Made by a program: the position numbers and the translations under genes. A model generated the notes under the pieces. That model did not search any database and was not told the origin of the DNA. It was given only the letters and a program-made list of their open reading frames with translations. A stretch of 49,483 bases of DNA from Nitrospinota bacterium (GTDB lineage: Bacteria > JADFOP01 > DATKYB01): contig DATKYB010000043.1 of assembly GCA_035528715.1 (NCBI GenBank), positions 1 through 49,483 on the forward strand, read 5' to 3'. Shown here piece by piece: positions 38,883 to 47,759 of the stretch (its first letter is position 1; every line of letters starts with the position of its first letter).

Positions 38883-39272
38883 ATGTTTGGCATGAAAAGT
38901 CTTAAAGGAAAGATGATAGTCTTTATAGGGCTAATATTAATTATATCAATAGGTATTTCTACCTTTTTGACGATAAAGATTCAGCGAAAATATCTTTTAG
39001 AATCAAAGATAACCAAGTTAAATATAATCACAAATGCAATTGAAAAAAGTTTAGCTTATGATATGAAGCTAGGAAGGTCAGATAAGGTTCAAAAGATTAT
39101 AGAGATGATTGGAAGAAACGGGGACCTAAGAAAGATTAGAATCTTTTCAAAAAATGGGACGATTTTAAAATCGGATAATAGGAAAGAAATTGGTAAGATT
39201 ATAGATTCTATCTTTATCCATTCTGTGAAAGACAGAGATACCACCCTTTTTCATGAGGCGTATTCAATATGA
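38883..39272 (+). pseudogene. Truncated membrane sensor (N-terminal part only)
   Basis: A good ribosome site (GGAGGAAAG) and start lead a 129-residue product: one membrane helix (GKMIVFIGLILIISIGISTF), then a periplasmic stretch (SLAYDMKLGRSDKVQKIIEM, LRKIRIFSKNGTILKSDNRK). This looks like the start of a histidine kinase or chemoreceptor with a heme- or ligand-binding periplasmic domain. The frame ends at LFHEAYSI, before the second membrane helix and any signalling domain. No continuation is seen in other frames downstream. It is probably a remnant cut short by deletion, though a short membrane protein cannot be ruled out. Confidence 0.5.
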
Positions 39273-39327
39273 TTCTGTTTGCATACATGACGGAAATAAG
39301 CTGAAGTTTTAAATTACGATGGTAGTG

Positions 39328-39356
39328 AAAGGAGGTTTTTAATGAGGAAGGAGGGG
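39328..39356 (+). promoter_or_regulatory. Tandem ribosome-binding sites with possible leader peptide
   Basis: AAAGGAGG at 39328-39335 is followed six bases later by ATG 39342, which opens a seven-residue frame (MRKEGKV) whose TGA at 39363-39365 overlaps the decaheme cytochrome start (ATGA). A second site, AAGGAGGGG, at 39348-39356 lies inside that frame and serves the cytochrome gene directly. Confidence 0.35.
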
Positions 39357-39361
39357 AAAGT

Positions 39362-40303
39362 ATGATGGAGAAGGTCAAGAATTCTTTACTCTCTATTTTC
39401 CTATTGGCTCTCATGCTAGGATTTTTCCTCGTGTTCATTCCAAAAGATGCAAGGGGTGAGAGCGGCTATGCGGGTGCAGAGACCTGTAAGAGCTGTCATG
39501 CTTCTATGTATGAAAAGTATGCTTATACTCTTCATGCTGAGAAGAGCGACCCCAGGACGCCAGCTTCCAAAATGGGATGCGAGACCTGTCATGGTCCGGG
39601 CAAAGCCCATGTTGAAGCCGGTGGTGGAAAAGGGGTCGGTGGAATCATGGCTCTGGGTCCAGAATCAACGATATCGAAAGAAAAGAGAGATGCCACATGC
39701 CTTCAGTGCCACTCAAAGGGTAAAGTAGTGATGTGGAAAGGCAGCACCCATGAGAGCAGGGGGCTCTCATGTACGAATTGCCACAGTGCCCACTCTGGTT
39801 ATCGCAAAAATCTTGCAAAGAAAACCCAGGTTGAGGTTTGCACTCAGTGCCATAAAAAAATAAGATCCGATTTGAGGAAAAGCTCCCATCACCCCATAAG
39901 GGAAGGGAAGATGCAGTGTACAAGCTGTCATAACCCTCATGGAGCAATTGCAGACAAGTTAATAACTGCCAATTATACTAATTTGAAGTGCTATGAGTGT
40001 CATGCTGAAAAGAGGGGGCCATATCTCTGGGAACACTCTCCCGTTACAGAAGACTGTACTACATGCCATACGCCTCACGGCTCTAATCACGAATTTCTCT
40101 TGAAGGGAAAACAGCCGTATATCTGCCAGAGATGCCATGCCAATTCAAGGCATCCGAGCCAACTCCGTGCGAGAAGCACAACCAATGCAGGACAGTCCGT
40201 ATACACCAGTCAAGGCGCGCAGTTGTTTTATCGTTCTTGCCAGAACTGCCACATCCAGGTGCATGGAAGCAACCATCCATCTGGTAAATCCTTGATGAGA
40301 TAA
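39362..40303 (+). CDS. Decaheme cytochrome c (MtrA/DmsE type)
   Basis: Periplasmic multiheme cytochrome. A signal peptide (SLLSIFLLALMLGFFLVFIP, then DARG) is followed by ten CxxCH motifs: CKSCH, CETCH, CLQCH, CTNCH, CTQCH, CTSCH, CYECH, CTTCH, CQRCH and CQNCH. Ten hemes in about 300 residues and the order of spacers match MtrA/DmsE/PioA. These proteins sit inside an outer-membrane porin and form a wire across the membrane. The porin gene follows 12 bases downstream. Either ATG 39362 or 39365 could be the start. No separate surface cytochrome gene of the MtrC type is present, as in PioAB and MtoAB systems. Confidence 0.9.
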   Translation: MMEKVKNSLLSIFLLALMLGFFLVFIPKDARGESGYAGAETCKSCHASMYEKYAYTLHAEKSDPRTPASKMGCETCHGPGKAHVEAGGGKGVGGIMALGPESTISKEKRDATCLQCHSKGKVVMWKGSTHESRGLSCTNCHSAHSGYRKNLAKKTQVEVCTQCHKKIRSDLRKSSHHPIREGKMQCTSCHNPHGAIADKLITANYTNLKCYECHAEKRGPYLWEHSPVTEDCTTCHTPHGSNHEFLLKGKQPYICQRCHANSRHPSQLRARSTTNAGQSVYTSQGAQLFYRSCQNCHIQVHGSNHPSGKSLMR

Positions 40304-40315
40304 GGGGAGGAGAAA

Positions 40316-42775
40316 ATGAGAAAAAAGCTTACATTCACTATACTGATCACTGGCTTATTGGTGCTAACGGCATCTTTTTTCTTGCCTTCCCAGGTTTATG
40401 CAATTCCATCCATACCCCACGGTCTGGAGGGAAGGGATAACTGCCTTCAATGCCACGGACAAGGAAAGATTAAGCCATTTCCTGCCGACCATAAGGGAAG
40501 AGACAATAAAAGCTGCGTTCAATGCCATAAACCCAAAGACGAGAAAGCATCCGAAAAGAAGTCTTCTGTTATGGAGAAGATTTCCGGTATGGCAGGTATT
40601 ACTGTAAGGGGTGTAGATAATGAAAGGGAGTCGGCGAAGTTCAATGAGTACAGAGACCTTCAGGATGGTGTCACAGGCAGTGTAGACCTTAGATACAAAG
40701 AAGAGAACGGTTATTTTATTGACCTTAAAGCCAAAGAAATAGGCCTGGATGACCAGAATACAAGTTTAAAAGTGGGTAAATACGGGAAGTATAAAGTAGA
40801 GTTTGTCTATGACGAGCTTCCCCACAGATTTGCCTATGATGCAAAGAGCCTTTATGCCGGAGAAGGCTCAGGAGACCTGAGGCTGAACAGTTCATTAAGG
40901 TCAGACCTTGCTGCAGGAATTAGTGAAGCAGAGCGTGCCACGATTCTTAAAAATGCATTTGAGGACAGTGCACATGAAATAGACCTTGAGCTCATGAGAA
41001 AAACGGGGAAGGTAAATATTGATATTGCCGCATTTGACCCGTTCAGCATGCGGCTTGAGCTGAGCAGGGAGGAAAGGGACGGCACACGCCCCTATTTTGG
41101 CGCCTTCGGCTTTCACAATACCATAGAAATACCTCAGCCAATAGATTATGATACATCAGAAATTAGGTTCATAGCCGAGTACGCAAAAGACGCGCTCTAT
41201 CTGAATGCAAGCTACTATTTCTCCGATTTTAAAAACAATATCGATACTCTGAGATGGGATAACCATTCCGAGACGACTGACAGCACAGGCAACACTGCTT
41301 ATATAAACTTCTCAGCTGGGCCTGCAGCAGGACTGATAGACCTTGCTCCGGACAACACGTATCACCAGGCATCTTTTTCAGGCTCATACAATGACCTCCC
41401 CCTAAAGAGCAGGATTTCAGTCGCTGCATCATGGGGATGGATGGAGCAGGATGATAACTTGGTGGCTTACGCAACCAATACGGCTATCACCGCGACATCT
41501 ACTCCTGCCGCGCCTTTCAATGCCTCTGACCCGGCTAACCTTCCCAAAGGCAGCCCTGATGCAAAGGTTGATACAACACTTTACAATGTCCTGTTTACAT
41601 CCAAGCCTTTAAAGTTCATGGACGTAAAGGCAAGATACCGCTTCTATGAATACGAAAACAAGACAGCGCAGATAGAGTTCCCCGGCTGGGTGAGAACGGA
41701 TGCTCTATGGGAGGAGCTTGGTGGTGGTGTAGACGTCATAACCGAGCCCACAAGCTATAAGAAGCACACTGCATCATTCGATCTCGGCTTTGATATATTC
41801 AAAAGAACCAGATTTAATATTGGCTACGCCTATAATAAGACAGAAAGAGAGCACAGAGAGGTCCACAAACAGGAAGAGGATACATACAGGGCTTCAATTG
41901 ACAGCAAGCCATTTTCGTGGGGAGAATTCAGAGTGTCCTATGAATTCTCAAAACGGGACGGGTCCTATGATTACACAGTCCCCTGGGAAAGGACCATTGA
42001 AGCAGGAGACAATCCTGCCCAGTTGCCATGGCTCAGGAAATACGACGAGGCTGAAAGGGACAGAAACAGGATTCAGCTCCTTGCAACGGTTTACCCGACA
42101 GAAAAGCTTTCCGCAACAGGCTCTTATATATTTGGATATGATGACTTTGACAACTCTGAATTCGGGCTCCTCAAGGACAAGCACAATATCTTCTCCATTG
42201 ATGCAAATTATGCACCTCATGAAAGGTTAAGTCTCTATGCCTTCTACACCTATGAAAAGTATGAGAATGACATGAAGTCAAGACAATGGACCGCGGGTAG
42301 TACAGGTGACCCCTTTACTACTGAGCCATCAACAGTCTCAGACAGCAACTGGTATAATGATAACGAAGATGAGACCAACACCTTTGGCGGTGGTTTTCTG
42401 CTTGCCCTTCTGCCAAAAAGACTCGACCTCGATGTCTCCTACTCCTATGCAGACACAGACGGAGTCGCTAAGTTCTCCAGCCCTGTAGGGACTGTTGATG
42501 CAAATGACTTCACACCTGTTGACTACACAGAGGTAGATGATACAAACCTCCAGACACTGCATGCCAAACTGAAATATAAGTTTAAGAAAAAAGGGCTTTC
42601 CGCTACACTTGGCTATATGTGGGAGAGATTTGATATCGAGGATTACAACAAACAAGGGTTTACAAATGTTCCCACTGATTCCAGTGGAAATTTTAGTGAT
42701 GCCCTTCTTATGGGGACACTTCCTGAAAACTATGAAGTGAATCTTGTCTACGCAAATCTTCAATATAAATTCTAA
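40316..42775 (+). CDS. MtrB/PioB-family outer-membrane porin with N-terminal diheme segment
   Basis: Large beta-barrel that wraps a decaheme cytochrome. A signal peptide (LTFTILITGLLVLTASFFLP, cleavage near VYA) comes first, then two heme-binding motifs, CLQCH (about residues 43-47) and CVQCH (about 65-69). These are followed by the barrel of 700 residues with alternating amphipathic strands (for example YKVEFVYDELPHRFAYDAKS and TSEIRFIAEYAKDALYLNAS). The C-terminus ends VYANLQYKF, with a terminal Phe as in outer-membrane proteins. The usual family has at most a CxxC at the N-terminus, so the two full heme motifs are unusual. It is the second gene of the conduit operon, closed by the terminator at 42786. 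Confidence 0.87.
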   Translation: MRKKLTFTILITGLLVLTASFFLPSQVYAIPSIPHGLEGRDNCLQCHGQGKIKPFPADHKGRDNKSCVQCHKPKDEKASEKKSSVMEKISGMAGITVRGVDNERESAKFNEYRDLQDGVTGSVDLRYKEENGYFIDLKAKEIGLDDQNTSLKVGKYGKYKVEFVYDELPHRFAYDAKSLYAGEGSGDLRLNSSLRSDLAAGISEAERATILKNAFEDSAHEIDLELMRKTGKVNIDIAAFDPFSMRLELSREERDGTRPYFGAFGFHNTIEIPQPIDYDTSEIRFIAEYAKDALYLNASYYFSDFKNNIDTLRWDNHSETTDSTGNTAYINFSAGPAAGLIDLAPDNTYHQASFSGSYNDLPLKSRISVAASWGWMEQDDNLVAYATNTAITATSTPAAPFNASDPANLPKGSPDAKVDTTLYNVLFTSKPLKFMDVKARYRFYEYENKTAQIEFPGWVRTDALWEELGGGVDVITEPTSYKKHTASFDLGFDIFKRTRFNIGYAYNKTEREHREVHKQEEDTYRASIDSKPFSWGEFRVSYEFSKRDGSYDYTVPWERTIEAGDNPAQLPWLRKYDEAERDRNRIQLLATVYPTEKLSATGSYIFGYDDFDNSEFGLLKDKHNIFSIDANYAPHERLSLYAFYTYEKYENDMKSRQWTAGSTGDPFTTEPSTVSDSNWYNDNEDETNTFGGGFLLALLPKRLDLDVSYSYADTDGVAKFSSPVGTVDANDFTPVDYTEVDDTNLQTLHAKLKYKFKKKGLSATLGYMWERFDIEDYNKQGFTNVPTDSSGNFSDALLMGTLPENYEVNLVYANLQYKF

Positions 42776-42785
42776 ATCACATCAA

Positions 42786-42814
42786 AAAGGGGCTTTTTAA
42801 AAAGCCCCTTTCTT
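42786..42814 (+). terminator. Rho-independent terminator of the conduit operon
   Basis: Perfect palindrome AAAGGGGCTTTTT / AAAAAGCCCCTTT (42786-42811) ten bases after the porin stop, followed by CTTT. Confidence 0.9.
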
Positions 42815-43097
42815 TATCCTTTCCAGAATTTAGTTAACATTTTTCAGTGGATTTGTCAGTTTCTCAAAAGTTAGGATAAGAGATATTTTTTGCTCCACTC
42901 ATTAAATTGCCTTCGATTTTCTATTTAAAAATCGATTTCTCTATTGATATATTTATAATTTTCATCTCACCTTTAGTCTTCTCTTTTTTATATCAAAAGA
43001 ATTTAAAAAACAAGTAAAGGGTTTAAATTCAATCAATTAGAATGTTAGAGATTTTTTGCAAGAATTCCTTGTATGAAAATAAAAATTGCTTTTTTTA

Positions 43098-43151
43098 TTG
43101 ACTTATAAATTCTTTTTTGTTATTTTACAAAAGTTTTCACTGACTTATAAA
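43098..43151 (+). promoter_or_regulatory. Probable promoter and direct repeat upstream of formate dehydrogenase
   Basis: TTGACT (43098-43103), a 17-base spacer and TATTTT (43121-43126) form a candidate promoter. The 11-base TGACTTATAAA occurs exactly at 43099-43109 and again at 43141-43151, 42 bases apart, that is about four helical turns. The rest of the 42815-43194 gap is very AT-rich with no reading frame of note. I see no clear sigma-54 site. Confidence 0.35.
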
Positions 43152-43194
43152 AATTTATAGAGTTTAATTTAAAGAAAGGAGGGGAACCAATTCT

Positions 43195-46100
43195 ATGGAT
43201 GTTTCACGTAGGGGTTTTCTAAAACTCACCGGAACAACTCTTCTCGTTGGTGGCCTTGGTATTGATCTTAAGCCCATTGAGACTTTTGCCCAACCAAAGA
43301 AGATCAAATACACCAAAGAAACCACCACCATATGTCCCTATTGCGCTGTTGGCTGTGGAATCATCGTTCACAGCAGAAACGGTAAAATCATCAATGCCGA
43401 AGGTGATCCAGATCATCCTATCAACGAGGGAACGCTCTGTAGCAAGGGAGCATCTGTCTATCAGTTGTCTGGAGATGCCAATGAAAATCGTCTCAAGAAG
43501 CCGCTTTATCGAGAACCTTATGCTAAAGAATTTAAAGAAATAAGCTGGGATGAGGCTATTGACAAGATTGCCAAGAATGTGAAAAAGAGCAGAGATAAAG
43601 GCTTCGTAATAAAAAATGCGAAGGGACAAGTTGTAAACAGAAATGATGATATAGCTCATATAGGAAGCGCTGCTTTAGATAATGAAGAGTGCTATATCCT
43701 ACAGAAACTGATGCGCGGATTAGGGCTGGTGTATATCGAACACCAGGCACGCATCTGACACTCCGCTACTGTAGCGGCTCTGGCAGAGTCGTTTGGTAGA
43801 GGGGCAATGACAAATCACTGGATAGACATAAGAAACAGCGATGTCATCTTGGTGATGGGAAGCAATGCTGCTGAAAACCATCCCATTTCCTTTAAATGGG
43901 TAATGAAAGCCGTTGAGAACGGTGCAACACTTTTGAGTGTTGATCCTCGTTTTACCCGAACTTCTTCAAAGGCTCATGTTTTTACCCGCTTGAGATCAGG
44001 AACAGATATTGCCTTTCTTGGCGGCATGATCAAGTATATTCTCGACAACGATCTGATTCAAAAAGAGTATGTTGCAGAATATACCAACGCCTCCTTCTTG
44101 ATCGATAAGGGATTTGATTTTAGAGATGGCCTTTTTTCGGGTTATGACCCTGAAAAAAGAAAATATGATAAATCCACATGGAAATATCAGGTGGATGAGG
44201 ATGGTATTCCTAAGCAGGATAAGACACTACAGCATCCAAGGTGTGTGTACCAGTTATTGAAGAAGCATTACTCACGCTATAATGAAGACCTGGTATCTTC
44301 TATAACAGGAACACCCAAAGATGATCTCTTGAAAATCTATAAGATCTATTCTGCAACAGGTAAGCCGGATAAGGCTGGAACAATCATGTATGCCATGGGC
44401 TGGACCCAGCACACGGTTGGGACCCAGAATATTAGGACCATGGCTATGATACAGCTTCTCCTTGGCAACATCGGAGTAGCCGGAGGAGGAGTCAATGCCC
44501 TCAGAGGAGAGTCTAATGTTCAAGGTTCAACAGACCATTGTTTGCTTTTTCATATCCTTCCTGGATATCTCAAGACTCCAACGGCGTCTTTACCTACTTT
44601 AGAAGCCTACAACAAGAAATTTACCCCAAAGACCAATGATCCTAAGAGTGCTAACTGGTGGGGTAACTATCCCAAGTATTCTGTGAGTCTCCTCAAGGCA
44701 TTCTTTGGGAAGAATGCTACAAAGGAGAATGACTTTGGATACTCCTGGCTGCCGAAATTGGATGATGGACAGAATGCTTCTTGGCTGATGCTCTTTGATC
44801 AGATGAGCGAAGGGAAGTTTTCAGGTTTCTTTGCTTGGGGACAGAACCCTGCTTGCAGTGGATCGAATGCAGGAAAGGTAAGAAAATCCTTGGAAAAATT
44901 GGACTGGATGGTTAATGTTAATCTCTTTCCGAATGAGACTGGCTGGTTCTGGAAGGGCCCTGGAAAGGATCCTTCCAAGATAAAAACCGAGGTTTTTGTT
45001 CTTCCTTGTGCAGCCTTTTATGAGAAAGAGGGAAGCCTTACCAACAGCGGCAGGTGGAGTCAGTGGAGGTACAAGGCAATCAATCCTCCTGGAGAGGCAA
45101 AGCCTGATGCTGAGATTATGACAGAACTTTATTACAAGGTAAGAGAATTATATGAGAAGGAAGGTGGAGCATTTCCAGAACCTATCCTGAATTTAACATG
45201 GGACTATGGTCCCAAAGGACCGGATGGAAAGCTGCTGCATCTCAACGTCCATGAAATCGCCAGGGAGATCAACGGATACTTCCTGGAAGATGTTGATTTT
45301 CCCAAGAAGAAAAAGAGTTTTAAGAAAGGTCAACTTGTTCCAAGTTTCGCCTATCTCAAGGATGATGGTTCCACCTCTTCTGGTAACTGGCTCTACTGCA
45401 ACAGTTACACAGAAAAGGGAAATATGGCTGCAAGGCGAAATAACAAAGACAATCCTGAAGGTATAGGATTATATCCAAACTGGTCATGGTGTTGGCCTGT
45501 AAACAGAAGAATCATATACAACAGGGCATCAGTAAATCCAAAAGGTGTTCCATGGGCTATGAAGAAGCCTGTTATTTTTTGGAATGGTAAGAAATGGGTA
45601 GGGGATGTTCCAGATGGAGGATGGGCTCCAGGAACAAAACACCCCTTTATCATGAAGCCAGAAGGACACGGAAGGATTTTTGGAATGGGTCGGGCAGATG
45701 GACCATTCCCAGAGCATTATGAACCCTTAGAGTGCCCTGTAGCTAAAAACGCTATGTCTTCTCAGAGGATTAATCCTACGGTTAAACTTCTATCCAAGTC
45801 TGGGGCTGCTGAAGGAGAAGGTGGAGACTTATATCTTACCTGCGATGTGAGATTCCCTATTGTTTGTACAACATACAGGGTTAGCGAACACTGGCAGACT
45901 GGAGTTATGACAAGATGGACACCTTGGCAGCTTGAATTAGAGCCCCAGTTGTTTGTCGAGATGAGCAAGGAGCTTGCAAAAGACAAGGGGATTGAGAATG
46001 GTGAAAAGGTCAAAGTAAAGTCTGTTAGAGGAGAGGTCATAGCCGTTGCGATGGTTACTGAGAGGTTTAAGCCTTTTAAGATCGGGGATCTGATAGTCCA

Positions 46101-46260
46101 CGAGGTCGGTCTCCCATGGCATTATGGTTGGCTCTATCCAGATGATGGAGGAGATAGTGCTAATCTCCTGACACCAACTATTGGGGATGCCAATACCATG
46201 ATTCCGGAGACAAAGGCTTTTATGGTCAATGTGGAAAAGATTGGAAAGGGGGTGATGTAG
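43195..46260 (+). CDS. fdnG: Formate dehydrogenase-N major subunit, selenocysteine-containing
   Basis: Periplasmic molybdenum or tungsten enzyme that oxidises formate to CO2. Read through the in-frame TGA at 43756-43758, the gene codes for 1021 residues with selenocysteine at 188 in the context HQARI-Sec-HSATVAALAESF, which is the standard active-site setting of this family. A twin-arginine signal (SRRGFLKLTGTTLLVGG) and a [4Fe-4S] site (CPYCAVGCGIIVHSRNGKII with a later TLCSKGAS) lead the chain. Further molybdopterin signatures are IMYAMGWTQHTVGTQNI and GGVNALRGESNVQGSTDH; the tail has ELAKDKGIENGEKVKVKSVR. AAAGGAGGGG precedes the ATG. Without Sec decoding it would look like two genes. The fdnH gene starts two bases after the stop. 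Confidence 0.95.
43756..43777 (+). promoter_or_regulatory. Sec UGA codon and bacterial SECIS hairpin
   Basis: The TGA at 43756-43758 is followed within the coding region by the perfect stem CCGCTA / TAGCGG (43763-43768 and 43772-43777) around a CTG tip, or a five-pair stem with loop ACTGT. A short hairpin with a GU-containing tip a few bases after UGA is what SelB binds. The frame stays open and family-like on both sides. Confidence 0.85.
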
Positions 46261-46261
46261 T

Positions 46262-47050
46262 ATGGGTGAGAAGATAAAATTGATCGATCTTTCAAAATGT
46301 ATTGGATGTCGGGCTTGTCAGACTGCATGTAAACAGTGGAATCAATTAAAGCCTGTTAAGACCATTAACAGGGGAACCCATCAAAATCCTCCTGACTTAT
46401 CCCCTGAGACCTATACGCTCATCAGGTATGATGAAGTTTCAGACGGAAATGGTGGTTTGAAGTGGCTCATGAGAAAGGATGGATGCATGCATTGTACTGA
46501 TGCTGCCTGTCTTATCTCCTGTCCTGCTCCTGGCGCTCTTACCTATAGAGAACATGGGGCAGTGGTTTTAAACAGAAGCCTTTGCATCGGATGTAAAAAT
46601 TGCGTGATAGCATGTCCGTTTAGTATCCCGAGATTTGATGAAAAGGCTGAGAAGCCCTATAAGTGCACACTCTGTTATGACAGGATTACTGATGGGCAGA
46701 TTCCTGCATGTATTAAGTCCTGTCCCACTGGAACACTGACATGGGGCGATAAGAACACGATGATTAAAAAGGCCTATGCAAGGGCTGAAAAGGTGGGTAA
46801 AGGGTCGATCGTCTATGGTGATAAGTTTGTTAAGGGAACGCATGTCATGTATGTGCTGACTGAAAAGCCAGAAACCTATGCTGCATTACCGGCAAGTCCG
46901 AAGGTGCCATTGTCAGTCAGGGCTTGGAAGGATATTCTAAAGCCTCTGATTACGATTGGCATTATCGGTAGTATTGCAGCTGCTTTATTCCACTACTTCA
47001 CATTTGGTCCAAAAACAGTTGAAAAATTTGAAAAAAAAGGAGGTGAATAG
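46262..47050 (+). CDS. fdnH: Formate dehydrogenase-N iron-sulphur subunit
   Basis: Electron-transfer subunit carrying four [4Fe-4S] clusters. Ferredoxin motifs are CIGCRACQTACKQWN, CMHCTDAACLISCPAPGAL, CIGCKNCVIACPFSIPRF, and CTLCYDR with CIKSCPTGTL. A C-terminal membrane helix (LKPLITIGIIGSIAAALFHY) anchors it next to the cytochrome b subunit. The 262-residue length is a little shorter than the E. coli form. It starts two bases after fdnG and is followed three bases later by fdnI. Confidence 0.93.
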   Translation: MGEKIKLIDLSKCIGCRACQTACKQWNQLKPVKTINRGTHQNPPDLSPETYTLIRYDEVSDGNGGLKWLMRKDGCMHCTDAACLISCPAPGALTYREHGAVVLNRSLCIGCKNCVIACPFSIPRFDEKAEKPYKCTLCYDRITDGQIPACIKSCPTGTLTWGDKNTMIKKAYARAEKVGKGSIVYGDKFVKGTHVMYVLTEKPETYAALPASPKVPLSVRAWKDILKPLITIGIIGSIAAALFHYFTFGPKTVEKFEKKGGE

Positions 47051-47053
47051 GAG

Positions 47054-47674
47054 ATGAGTCAATATATAAAAGCATCCACACCCATTGAACGCTTCATCCA
47101 CTGGGTTCTGGCTATTAGCTGTCTCCTTCTGATTATATCTGGTCTTGGATTTATGTTTCATGACCTAAGCTTCGTTTCCAGATTCTTTGGTGGCCTTTAT
47201 GCTATGAAGGTGATCCATAGCTATTTGGGTATTGTCTTCGGCATATCTTTACTCTTTTCCCTATTCACCTGGTTGGAAGCGGCAAAGTTTGATTCTAAAG
47301 ACATTGAATGGATCAAGGTAGGCGGTGGATACCTGAAGAAAGACGTGCAGATACCAGAGGTGGGACGATACAATGCTGGTCAAAAGATGTTCTTTGTTTT
47401 CGTTATCGTCTTTGGAGCTCTGATCTTTATTTCAGGTCTCATGATGTGGTTTCCCTTTTCGTTTCCTAAGGGATTGGTAAGACTTAGCTATGTTGTTCAT
47501 GTCTTGAGCTTCTTGGCCCTCGTTCCATTCATTGTAGTGCATATCTATCTTGGCTCGATTGGTGCTCCTGGAGGAATTCATGCTATGATTACGGGATATG
47601 TTGCTAAAGAATGGGTTGAGAAACATCATCCAGGATGGCTAAAGGAGGTAGAGAGCGGACAGAGAGAGGGATAG
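47054..47674 (+). CDS. fdnI: Formate dehydrogenase-N cytochrome b subunit
   Basis: Membrane subunit with four helices that carries two hemes b and hands electrons to menaquinone. Segments are ERFIHWVLAISCLLLIISGL, IHSYLGIVFGISLLFSLFTW, FFVFVIVFGALIFISGLMMW and LSYVVHVLSFLALVPFIVVH with candidate heme His residues. AGGAG lies just before the ATG. Third gene of the fdn operon, which then meets a terminator. Confidence 0.92.
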   Translation: MSQYIKASTPIERFIHWVLAISCLLLIISGLGFMFHDLSFVSRFFGGLYAMKVIHSYLGIVFGISLLFSLFTWLEAAKFDSKDIEWIKVGGGYLKKDVQIPEVGRYNAGQKMFFVFVIVFGALIFISGLMMWFPFSFPKGLVRLSYVVHVLSFLALVPFIVVHIYLGSIGAPGGIHAMITGYVAKEWVEKHHPGWLKEVESGQREG

Positions 47675-47690
47675 ATAATCGATAAAAATA

Positions 47691-47725
47691 AAAAAGGCTT
47701 GCCTTTTTGGTAAGCCTTTTTTATT
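47691..47725 (+). terminator. Terminator after fdnGHI
   Basis: Stem AAAAAGGCTTGCC / GGTAAGCCTTTTT (one G-T pair) with a TTTTT loop, followed by TTATT. It separates fdnGHI from fdhE, which may be read by partial read-through. Confidence 0.88.
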
Positions 47726-47759
47726 ATGTACGGACAAAAAACTTATTTTGGAAATAAAA

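Noticed and set aside
42929-42938. Palindrome AAATCGATTT in the gap before fdnG
   Set aside because: Only ten bases, in AT-rich DNA, with no promoter element near it; expected by chance.
43756-43806. A nonsense mutation splitting the formate dehydrogenase gene in two
   Set aside because: The TGA falls exactly at the Sec position, the frame continues with family sequence (HSATVAALA), and a SECIS hairpin follows.
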